A DNA stretch of 5,827 nt. Source: Acinetobacter sp. (GTDB taxonomy: Bacteria > Pseudomonadota > Gammaproteobacteria > Pseudomonadales > Moraxellaceae). This document shows positions 1 through 4,787 of the stretch, piece after piece (positions within the stretch are counted from its first letter, which is position 1; each line of letters begins with the position of its first letter). The notes below the pieces were generated by a model that was not told the DNA's origin, did no database searches, and was given only the letters and a program-made list of their open reading frames with translations. The stretch covers positions 1-5,827 of the forward strand of contig SSHD01000026.1 in NCBI GenBank assembly GCA_008017255.1, written 5' to 3'. A program made the translations under genes and the position numbers.

Positions 1-195
1 ACTGACGGCATTTGCCAATTTAGCGAAGTATTAGTGTAACGAAAGCGTGTATAGGCGGTAAAAGTATTGAGTAAATATCCAGCATTTTAAGTCGTGTTTT
101 TTATTTAAATATTTGTTTATAAATAATAATTATAAATTACATCAATCTGGCATTGCACTATTTTTTACCGTTCGTCGGTAAATTGGGCTGTGGGC
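1..195. other. AT-rich intergenic region at window edge, no gene called
   Basis: No complete gene is visible here. Two plus-strand frames are open at the window edge and stop early, at 37-39 and at 32-34, so either could be the last few codons of a gene lying mostly outside; nothing distinguishes them. Positions 90-150 are very AT-rich, with runs of A and T that could act as upstream promoter (UP-like) DNA for the promoter at 196-223, though that is inference. A perfect inverted repeat occupies 164-182 and is listed separately. Confidence 0.5.
164..182. repeat. Short perfect inverted repeat TTTACCG/CGGTAAA
   Basis: Seven-base arms TTTACCG (164-170) and CGGTAAA (176-182) flank the loop TTCGT. 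Neither strand has a T tract after the hairpin: the T run precedes it on the plus strand. It therefore does not look like an intrinsic terminator. It ends 13 bp before the -35 box of the promoter at 196-223, so an upstream protein-binding site is possible. Chance occurrence in AT-rich DNA cannot be excluded. Confidence 0.4.
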
Positions 196-223
196 TTGAG
201 CAAACAGAACTTTGTGCTAATAT
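196..223 (+). promoter_or_regulatory. Sigma-70 promoter for the two small membrane-protein genes
   Basis: A -35 box TTGAGC (196-201) is separated by 16 bp from a -10 box TAATAT (218-223). TGC lies immediately upstream of the -10 (215-217), which makes an extended -10. Transcription would start near 229-231, giving a leader of about 70 nt before the ATG at 300. The match to the sigma-70 consensus is good (TTGAGC 4/6 against TTGACA, TAATAT 4/6 against TATAAT, plus the TGn element). It is the best candidate upstream of the small genes. Confidence 0.6.
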
Positions 224-233
224 CCTCATTAAG

Positions 234-249
234 GTGTACATGTGTACAC
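234..249. promoter_or_regulatory. Palindromic operator candidate GTGTACA-TG-TGTACAC
   Basis: Perfect 7-bp arms, GTGTACA (234-240) and TGTACAC (243-249), are separated by TG. The same stretch can be read as a direct repeat of GTGTACA at 234 and 242. It lies a few bases downstream of the predicted transcription start of the 196-223 promoter, where a dimeric repressor would block initiation or early elongation. The short, nearly gapless palindrome is typical of TetR-type and similar helix-turn-helix dimers. The binding protein is unknown, and no regulator gene is present in the window. Confidence 0.5.
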
Positions 250-299
250 TGTTTTGTAGCTAAAGCATACGATGTTATGCAAGTTTAGGGGTAAAGAAT

Positions 300-401
300 A
301 TGTCAGTTGTATTATTTCCAGTGGTTGCTTTTACTTTGGCTGTTGTGGTGGGTCGTATTGGTACTGTTATGTTTCGTGGAACAGAACAAGACGCTGAATA
401 A
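300..401 (+). CDS. 33-residue single-span membrane protein, upstream paralogue of a tandem pair
   Basis: An ATG at 300 follows a good Shine-Dalgarno, AGGGG (287-291), with 8 bp spacing; the gene ends at TAA 399-401. The protein has a short N-terminus and one hydrophobic segment, about residues 3-18. A conserved GRIGT block follows at 18-22, then a short polar tail FRGTEQDAE. The positive Arg19 followed by the acidic tail does not fix the topology. Residues 6-24 match residues 8-26 of the next gene at 13 of 19 positions. Seven of those 13 identical residues use different synonymous codons, which is the pattern of two genes kept for their protein sequence. I do not recognise the family. By analogy, proteins of this size often act as accessory subunits or modulators of larger membrane complexes; this is not shown here. 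The toxin alternative is less likely because there is no antisense RNA arrangement that I can see. Confidence 0.72.
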   Translation: MSVVLFPVVAFTLAVVVGRIGTVMFRGTEQDAE

Positions 402-449
402 GCTAGCCGCTTAAAAATTATTTTTGAATAGAAATAAAGAGGTATAACT

Positions 450-614
450 ATGGTGATGTCAACCATGTTGTTGCCGGTGATTGCATTTGTTTTGGCAGTT
501 GCAGTCGGGCGTATAGGTACAATCATTAAGGATGATATGCGTAAAGATTCACATTTGACTAAAAAGGATATTGGTCATGCAAGTTACACTCAAGGTGATG
601 ATCTGGTTGTGTAA
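450..614 (+). CDS. 54-residue single-span membrane protein, downstream paralogue of a tandem pair
   Basis: An ATG at 450 is preceded by AGAGG (438-442) at 7 bp spacing, which favours it over the in-frame ATG at 456; TAA is at 612-614. Residues 5-20 form a hydrophobic span, with the core PVIAFVLAVAVGRIGT at residues 9-24. The remainder, about residues 27-54, is a polar, mostly charged tail with several Lys and Asp (KDDMRKD, TKKD) that would sit outside the membrane. The core is shared with the 33-residue protein encoded 48 bp upstream, but this copy carries an extra tail of about 20 residues. The two probably share the 196-223 promoter and the terminator at 635-676. An ancient tandem duplication followed by divergence of the C-termini is inferred. 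No function is recognised. The protein could pair with its neighbour in the membrane through the common span, but that is speculation. Confidence 0.72.
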   Translation: MVMSTMLLPVIAFVLAVAVGRIGTIIKDDMRKDSHLTKKDIGHASYTQGDDLVV

Positions 615-634
615 TACCAATCATATCTGTTATA

Positions 635-676
635 GATAAAAGCGCTGTTGATGCAAATCACAGCGCTTTTATTTTC
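635..676. terminator. Bidirectional intrinsic terminator between convergent genes
   Basis: The arms AAAAGCGCTGT (638-648) and ACAGCGCTTTT (660-670) are perfectly complementary around an 11-nt loop, and flanking A-T pairs extend the stem to 636-672. A TTTTATTTT tract follows on the plus strand and a TTTTATCTAT tract on the minus strand. It can therefore end the small-gene transcript and also that of the convergent peptidase-like gene, whose stop codon (669-671) lies inside the right arm. Confidence 0.88.
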
Positions 677-1193
677 TTAGAATAATATTCGGAATTTTGT
701 TAAAGAAAATATCCCGCGCAATATCGCCCTGTTGTTCAATATTGTAAGTCTTAAAAGCTTTGCCTTCGATGTATTGGTAATGATAAGGATTGTAGCGTTT
801 TAGGCTTAAATAATAAGCCAATTGTAAAACTGCACCTTTAAATAGAACATTGCGTTGTTGTTGATACTGCAACACATGGGTCATTTCATGGATAAACACC
901 CCCTGCAAGCTGATAGAACACAGCGTATAGTCGGGGCTAAAATATTTTTGATGCACAAATACGTTGCCATTGGGTGCCATAAACACATTTGGCGGCTGCC
1001 AAGGCAGGTAAGGGATATTAAAGATTTTTACTTCATTGTAATGAATTAAATCACCAAAAACCCGCTGTGCCAGTGCAATTTCAGTCGGCGTTAGCGTGCG
1101 ATATTTGAACTCTGCCATGTTGAGCAGCCGAATCAAACTAGACAGTATTCGAGCGTGTATTCTGCGGAGCAGTAGCTGAACAAATTGCAACAT
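669..1193 (-). CDS. Small HEMTH zinc-metallopeptidase-like protein (Vgr/Rhs-related annotation family)
   Basis: With the ATG at 1193 the product has 174 residues. It contains HEMTH at 102-106, the HExxH zinc signature in which the two His would bind zinc and the Glu would be catalytic. Downstream, a NIEQQGDIA segment (151-159) offers Glu153 as a plausible third ligand. The block before the motif (PYLPWQPPNVFMAPNG, 61-76) resembles proteins I recall being annotated as 'vgr-related' or 'Rhs' in Acinetobacter. Those names come from context and do not prove a type VI secretion role, and no secretion gene is nearby. There is no typical signal peptide. The start is uncertain: TTG 1253, ATG 1193 and ATG 1118 are all in frame and none has a clear Shine-Dalgarno. 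ATG 1193 keeps an Arg-rich amphipathic helix that I think relatives share, but that stretch is rich in rare codons (AGA, ATA, CGA, CGG), so 1118 (149 residues) is a real alternative. The gene is separated from hemJ by a terminator and probably has its own weak promoter. Confidence 0.75.
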   Translation of the reverse strand: MLQFVQLLLRRIHARILSSLIRLLNMAEFKYRTLTPTEIALAQRVFGDLIHYNEVKIFNIPYLPWQPPNVFMAPNGNVFVHQKYFSPDYTLCSISLQGVFIHEMTHVLQYQQQRNVLFKGAVLQLAYYLSLKRYNPYHYQYIEGKAFKTYNIEQQGDIARDIFFNKIPNIILRK

Positions 1194-1253
1194 GGGTGAG
1201 CATCTACAAAGGTCAAAATGGACGGTGAAATTTGATTTTAACGCTAAAGCCAA

Positions 1254-1282
1254 GCAATAAAAAACCCCAGCTAGAACTGAGG
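1254..1282 (-). terminator. Intrinsic terminator overlapping the hemJ stop codon
   Basis: Read on the minus strand, the stem CCTCAG/CTGGGG (1282-1277 with 1270-1265, one G-U pair) has the loop TTCTAG and is followed by TTTTTTATT (1264-1256). The hemJ stop codon TAG (1273-1271) lies in the loop, so the last codons of the gene form the 5' arm of the hairpin. It would end the fabB-hemJ transcript before the peptidase-like gene. Confidence 0.8.
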
Positions 1283-1723
1283 CTTTACCACGACCAATAT
1301 CACCACGGCAAATAAAATTAAGGTTGGCATTTCATTAAAATAACGCCAAAACTTGTGTGACTTATAGTGTGCATTGCCAATCAACTTTTTACGATAATAA
1401 CCACACGCCAAGTGGTAAATCACCAACACACCAACTAAAGCCACTTTTAAATAAAACCATAAAGCATCATGGTAATGTTGGGTTGCATCGCCCCATTCTA
1501 CTAAAAAGTGTGCGGTAATAAGTGTTGCAAGCATCGCAGGCCACATAATGCCGCGGTACAACTTACGTTCCATCACCTCAAAGCGTTGATGGCTGAGTGC
1601 ATCTTCACTCATGGCGTGGTACACATACAAACGTGGCAAATAGAACAAGGCAGCAAACCAACACACCACAGCAATAATATGCAGGGCTTTTAGCCACAAA
1701 AAAGCGTCAGAAGTAACATCCAT
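1271..1723 (-). CDS. hemJ: HemJ-type protoporphyrinogen IX oxidase
   Basis: The 150-residue length and sequence match the HemJ family (UPF0093/TIGR00701), the integral-membrane enzyme that oxidises protoporphyrinogen IX to protoporphyrin IX, the penultimate step of haem synthesis. It replaces HemG or HemY in many bacteria, including Acinetobacter. The predicted spans lie at about 10-30, 57-77, 86-106 and 133-148. The family-type conserved residues are visible: His15, Trp22, Arg31 and His36 in the first span block (ALHIIAVVCW, then FYLPRLYVYH), MERKLY at 51-56, Lys93, His104, and RYFNEMP at 127-133 before the last span. The first His is the usual candidate for binding haem b in this family. 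The ATG at 1723 follows AGGG with 7 bp spacing. The gene lies 23 bp after fabB and ends in its own hairpin terminator, so the two are probably one transcription unit. No second protoporphyrinogen oxidase is visible in the window. Confidence 0.9.
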   Translation of the reverse strand: MDVTSDAFLWLKALHIIAVVCWFAALFYLPRLYVYHAMSEDALSHQRFEVMERKLYRGIMWPAMLATLITAHFLVEWGDATQHYHDALWFYLKVALVGVLVIYHLACGYYRKKLIGNAHYKSHKFWRYFNEMPTLILFAVVILVVVKPQF

Positions 1724-1746
1724 CAGGTCACCCTAAAATTTGCGGT

Positions 1747-2976
1747 TTAGCCTTGCCATTTTTTAAATACCAGACAAGCATTTACTCCACCAAAGCCAAA
1801 ACTATTACTCATCACTGTGTTGAGTTTTGCTTCACGTTTTTCAAGCACAATATCAAAGCCTTGCGCGCCTTCATCGAGCTCAGTCACGTTGATGTTAGGT
1901 GCAATAAAGTCATGTTGCATCATCAAAAGACAATAAATCGCTTCTTGTACGCCTGCCGCACCCAAACTATGACCCGTCATCGACTTTGTGGAACTGAGTG
2001 GAGGAACTTGACCCTCATCAAAGGCACGGCCAATCGCTTGGAGTTCTACGATATCACCCGCAGGCGTTGATGTCCCATGCGTATTGATATAATCAATTTT
2101 ATCCACACCATGCTGTTTGGCTTCATCGAGTGCCATCAAAATACAACGCGTTGCGCCTTCACCGGTTAAAGCCACCATGTCATAACCATCGCTATTGGCG
2201 GCATAAGCAACCACTTCTGCGAGAATAGTTGCACCACGGGCTTGTGCATGTTCTAGTGATTCAAGCACCACAAAACCACCGCCGCCTGCGATCACAAAAC
2301 CATCACGGTCTTTTGAATACGGACGAGAAGCCTTTTCAGGACAATTGTTATATTTACTGCACAAGGCACCCATTGCATCGAACATTACACTTTGCGACCA
2401 ATGATCTTCTTCTCCGCCACCCGCCAACATAAGGTCTTGTTTGCCTAGTTGAATCATGTTGTAGGCATATCCAATTGCATCGGCTGAAGTTGCGCATGCA
2501 CTGGTGATTGAATGGGAAATTCCTTGAATTTTCAGTGATACACCGACATTGGCTGTAATGGTATTACTCATGTTACGAGGGACATAATAAGGGCCAACTT
2601 TACGCGCACCTTTTTCATCTAGTATTTTTACCACTTCAGCAACAGACGCCGTTGAATTACCGCCCGAACCGCCTGTAATACCATACCGTGGATTATGAGC
2701 AACATCTTCAGGTTTTAAACCTGCATGTTCGATGGCAGCCACAGCGGTATTGTAGGCGTACATGGCACATACGCTCATGAAGCGTTTGATTTTACGATCA
2801 ATGCCATCGAAATTTTGCACTGCCGCAGCACTGACATGACTCTTAAGATTCAGTTCGGCATAAGTAGGGTTGAAACGTGTCCCTGAGATCCCATTTTGTA
2901 AAGAATGAGTGACCTCTGCTAAAGAGTTACCGATGCATGAGTTAATGCCCATGCCAGTGATTACAACACGTTTCAT
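1747..2976 (-). CDS. fabB: Beta-ketoacyl-ACP synthase I (FabB)
   Basis: This cytoplasmic condensing enzyme of type II fatty-acid synthesis joins malonyl-ACP to a growing acyl-ACP. FabB in particular is needed to elongate unsaturated intermediates. The 409-residue protein resembles E. coli FabB from end to end (MKRVVITGMG start, GKQDLMLAGGGEE, FDAMGALCSKYN, PEKASRPY, RDGFVIAGGGG). The catalytic Cys161 is in SACATSA, His300 in NTHGTSTP and His336 in TGHSLGAAG, with the supporting Lys331 in TKSMTGH. The C-terminal glycine loop is NSFGFGGVNA (391-400). As recalled, E. coli has Thr where Val398 sits here, a conservative change next to the active-site entrance. The ATG at 2976 has AAGGGA (2989-2984) about 7 bp upstream. 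The gene is transcribed away from the EcsC-family gene and leads into hemJ after 23 bp. Choosing FabB over FabF rests on the overall sequence match. It is intact, with no sign of transfer. Confidence 0.93.
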   Translation of the reverse strand: MKRVVITGMGINSCIGNSLAEVTHSLQNGISGTRFNPTYAELNLKSHVSAAAVQNFDGIDRKIKRFMSVCAMYAYNTAVAAIEHAGLKPEDVAHNPRYGITGGSGGNSTASVAEVVKILDEKGARKVGPYYVPRNMSNTITANVGVSLKIQGISHSITSACATSADAIGYAYNMIQLGKQDLMLAGGGEEDHWSQSVMFDAMGALCSKYNNCPEKASRPYSKDRDGFVIAGGGGFVVLESLEHAQARGATILAEVVAYAANSDGYDMVALTGEGATRCILMALDEAKQHGVDKIDYINTHGTSTPAGDIVELQAIGRAFDEGQVPPLSSTKSMTGHSLGAAGVQEAIYCLLMMQHDFIAPNINVTELDEGAQGFDIVLEKREAKLNTVMSNSFGFGGVNACLVFKKWQG

Positions 2977-3015
2977 GTACAGATCCCTTTTTGGTGATAC
3001 ACAGCCATGTCGCTC

Positions 3016-3051
3016 GGCGTTATGCGAAAAAAATCAGGAGAGCATAGCGCC
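3016..3051. repeat. Imperfect inverted repeat in the fabB leader
   Basis: The arms GGCGTTATGC (3016-3025) and GCATAGCGCC (3042-3051) flank a 16-nt centre. On the plus strand they pair over 10 bases with one G-U. On the minus strand, the likely fabB leader, one C-A mismatch interrupts the stem. It lies 40-75 bp upstream of the fabB start codon. A leader hairpin or a protein-binding site is possible; the loop is long for a compact operator. Confidence 0.4.
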
Positions 3052-3113
3052 AAAAAACAGCTGAAGTGTGAATGACTCTATAATAACAGAAAGGTTTTTA
3101 TTTCTAATGGCAA

Positions 3114-3141
3114 TTTTTATGTCTATTTGCGGCACTGTCAA
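3114..3141 (-). promoter_or_regulatory. Candidate promoter for fabB-hemJ
   Basis: On the minus strand a perfect -35 box TTGACA (3141-3136) is followed after 16 bp by TAAAAA (3119-3114); a 17-bp spacing would give AAAAAT instead. Both -10 boxes match 4/6, so the promoter rests mainly on the -35. Transcription would begin near 3107, giving a leader of about 130 nt that contains the 3016-3051 inverted repeat. A TATTAT at 3085-3080 is an alternative -10 but lacks a convincing -35. Confidence 0.4.
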
Positions 3142-3195
3142 TAACAGCAAAACTGTGGTGTAGCACAAAAGCCAAGTAACAGATACAGATTAAAG

Positions 3196-3224
3196 TTGAG
3201 ATAAATAATAATTCGACCTAGTAT
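3196..3224 (+). promoter_or_regulatory. Promoter for the EcsC-family gene
   Basis: TTGAGA (3196-3201, 5/6 match) and TAGTAT (3219-3224, 4/6) are spaced by 17 bp. The start would fall near 3231. That leaves only about 11 nt before the ATG at 3242 but a normal leader of about 32 nt before the ATG at 3263, which supports the later start. A TATAAT at 3079-3084 has no matching -35. Confidence 0.55.
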
Positions 3225-3252
3225 TTGGTTAGAAAGATAAAATGAACGCACC

Positions 3253-3256
3253 GAGG
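3253..3256 (+). promoter_or_regulatory. Shine-Dalgarno GAGG that decides the EcsC-family start
   Basis: GAGG ends 6 bp before the ATG at 3263. It lies within the seven codons that the upstream ATG at 3242 would add. The upstream ATG has only a weak AGAAAGA stretch in front of it. Confidence 0.5.
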
Positions 3257-3262
3257 CACTTG

Positions 3263-4615
3263 ATGACAAAATCTAAAAATAAACACTCGACAGGAGTGTT
3301 GGTACAAGCCTTTAGCGCAGCTAAAAAACTCAGTCGAGAATTACAAAAACCACAAGTCGTTGCCACTACATCGGCAGCCGAACAGGCTCAAGGCTCTAAT
3401 ATCATAGACGGCAAGGCACGTTTTAAGCATTTATTAGATGTAGACACATACGAAAATCCACAACAGATGTTGCGACAGCATTTACCAAAGTTGTCACATC
3501 AAGTGTTGGGTCGTCATTACGGCAAAGCCAATCAGCTGGCTGCAATGGTTTCACCAGACTTAGGCGATAAAATTTCCGAGCATTTATTTCAATGGTTAAA
3601 TAATTTTAGTTCCAATAGTTCATTGACTGAAAAAATACTAGAAGAAGCCGGTGTGACTGATATTGCTGAATTAACCCGCGACACCGCACGATCGCAGCGT
3701 TTAAGTCAAGCTTTAATTGAGCAAAATAAAATATTGGCTGCCGCACAAGGTTTGGCAACTGGTGTGGCTGGGGTGTGGGGGGCGACAGTGGACATTCCTG
3801 CATCCATTGTTTTAGTGCTACGCACCATTTATCAAACTGGACGATCGCATGGTTTTGACCTCAGTCAAGAGCAAGATCAAGAAGTGGTGGCATTTATTTT
3901 TCAAGAGATTGATTTGGGTTTGCTGGCAGAAAAACATGCGTTATTGTTGGCGTTAAAAGCCATGCAATCGACTTTGGCAACCCACGATCTACAACAATTC
4001 CAACAATTATTAGGTTCGGGCAATGACATCGAACTGGCGAAAAAATGGTTGCTGAACGATGAGGGTCAGCTGAAGTGGGGCTGGTTAAATCATTTGCCAC
4101 AGCTTTCGGTGCTAGGAAAATTGACTCCGATCGTCGGTGCTGCTGTGGGGGGCTTTTATAGCTGGAAGTTGTTGCAAGATGTTGGACAAAAATCGCAAGC
4201 GGTATTTGGTGCTGCACGGTTTTATATGAATGAACATCCAAGCGAAAATATGTCGCCTTTAGCGGCGTATTATCAAGCTGAAGTTTTGCTGCGAAAGACG
4301 GGCGCGCATACTTTACAGGTACAAGCTGAAGCACGTCATGCCTCATCTACCGAGCAAAACCACAATGCTGTGATTAGTCACGTTGCAGTGCAAATGAAAG
4401 ACCATGCAGCGCCAACAACAGTGGCAGCGGTGGATGATAAAATAGAGCAGGGCTTGCAGAAACTGGCGACACAACATGTAGCAGAGCATGAACATAGCGA
4501 GCAGCAAGCGGCGCTAAAAGCAGCAGATGATGAGTTGGCGGTGATCGATGAGTTAGATCTGCAAATTGAACAAAAAACATTCGATATAGCGCCGACATCG
4601 AAAAAACGCAGTTAA
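3263..4615 (+). CDS. EcsC-family protein
   Basis: The protein has 450 residues from ATG 3263 (457 if ATG 3242 is used). The centre resembles the EcsC family (named after Bacillus EcsC; biochemical role not established). It holds an Ala/Gly-rich segment, AAQGLATGVAGVWGATVDIP, at about 161-180, followed by a hydrophobic stretch to about residue 189 (IVLVLRTIYQ). A second Gly-rich hydrophobic stretch lies at about 283-301 (LGKLTPIVGAAVGGFYSW). Together they could give membrane attachment, but the segments are moderate and topology is unclear. Residues 1-60 are polar and basic at the start. Residues 358-450 form an Ala/Gln/Glu/His-rich tail of low complexity, with helical acidic repeats near the end, which is probably the lineage-variable part. 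The gene stands alone, divergent from fabB, with its own promoter, and is followed by a hairpin and the str promoter. Function is unknown; in other bacteria EcsC sits next to an ABC transporter (EcsAB), which is absent here. Confidence 0.78.
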   Translation: MTKSKNKHSTGVLVQAFSAAKKLSRELQKPQVVATTSAAEQAQGSNIIDGKARFKHLLDVDTYENPQQMLRQHLPKLSHQVLGRHYGKANQLAAMVSPDLGDKISEHLFQWLNNFSSNSSLTEKILEEAGVTDIAELTRDTARSQRLSQALIEQNKILAAAQGLATGVAGVWGATVDIPASIVLVLRTIYQTGRSHGFDLSQEQDQEVVAFIFQEIDLGLLAEKHALLLALKAMQSTLATHDLQQFQQLLGSGNDIELAKKWLLNDEGQLKWGWLNHLPQLSVLGKLTPIVGAAVGGFYSWKLLQDVGQKSQAVFGAARFYMNEHPSENMSPLAAYYQAEVLLRKTGAHTLQVQAEARHASSTEQNHNAVISHVAVQMKDHAAPTTVAAVDDKIEQGLQKLATQHVAEHEHSEQQAALKAADDELAVIDELDLQIEQKTFDIAPTSKKRS

Positions 4616-4662
4616 TTTGTTTCAGCATATATTTTTTTCATATCAAAGCATAAATAAATTCA

Positions 4663-4707
4663 AGCAATGGTCAGTATTTGCAGTCACATGCATTATTGAC
4701 CATTGTT
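4663..4707. repeat. Inverted repeat overlapping the str operon -35 box
   Basis: CAATGGTCA (4665-4673) and TGACCATTG (4697-4705) are perfect arms. A G-U plus two A-T pairs on the inner side and G-U plus A-T on the outer side extend the stem to about 14 pairs around a 17-nt loop. The right arm contains most of the TTGACC -35 of the rpsL promoter. No T tract follows on the plus strand, so terminator activity for the EcsC-family gene would be weak at best. It could be a cryptic stem at the end of that transcript or a binding site over the promoter. Confidence 0.55.
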
Positions 4708-4724
4708 ACTTCTTAGCTTACAAT
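4696..4724 (+). promoter_or_regulatory. str operon promoter upstream of rpsL
   Basis: TTGACC (4696-4701, 5/6) and TACAAT (4719-4724, 5/6) are spaced by exactly 17 bp, a strong sigma-70 promoter as expected for ribosomal-protein genes. Transcription would start near 4730-4732. The leader to the rpsL ATG is then about 57 nt. Confidence 0.8.
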
Positions 4725-4731
4725 TGCGTGC

Positions 4732-4761
4732 CCTTAAAAAGAGCTATTTTTCTTTTTAAGG
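4732..4761 (+). ncRNA. 5'-terminal leader hairpin of the rpsL mRNA
   Basis: CCTTAAAAAG (4732-4741) pairs perfectly with CTTTTTAAGG (4752-4761) around a 10-nt loop. It would begin almost at the predicted first base of the transcript. A 5'-terminal stem of this kind can protect an mRNA from decay, and it may instead act on early elongation. It has no following T tract of terminator type (TTGTTTAATC). Confidence 0.5.
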
Positions 4762-4787
4762 TTGTTTAATCACGGGAGAATTGCCAA

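Noticed and set aside
1..39. Possible C-terminal codons of a plus-strand gene (frames stopping at 39 and 34)
   Set aside because: Both frames look equally coding-like over a dozen codons and there is no way to choose; too short to call.
275..526. Minus-strand open frame with an internal repeat (VPIRPT ... TAK ... TGNN)
   Set aside because: It is antisense to the two small plus-strand genes, and its repeat is the mirror of their paralogy. The plus genes have Shine-Dalgarnos, and the synonymous changes fit the plus frame.
1194..1253. TTG start at 1253 giving a 194-residue peptidase-like protein
   Set aside because: It has no Shine-Dalgarno, it begins next to the hemJ terminator's T tract, and the added 20 residues show no family-like features.
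3079..3084. Perfect TATAAT as a -10 for the EcsC-family gene
   Set aside because: No acceptable -35 at 16-18 bp, and it is about 160-180 nt from the start; the TTGAGA/TAGTAT pair is better placed.
3894..4346. Long minus-strand open frame inside the EcsC-family gene
   Set aside because: Antisense shadow: no Shine-Dalgarno, no recognisable motif, and the plus frame has a promoter and family match.
4374..4628. Minus-strand open frame rich in Leu, His and Pro over the EcsC tail
   Set aside because: Its composition mirrors the low-complexity plus-strand tail; no independent evidence.
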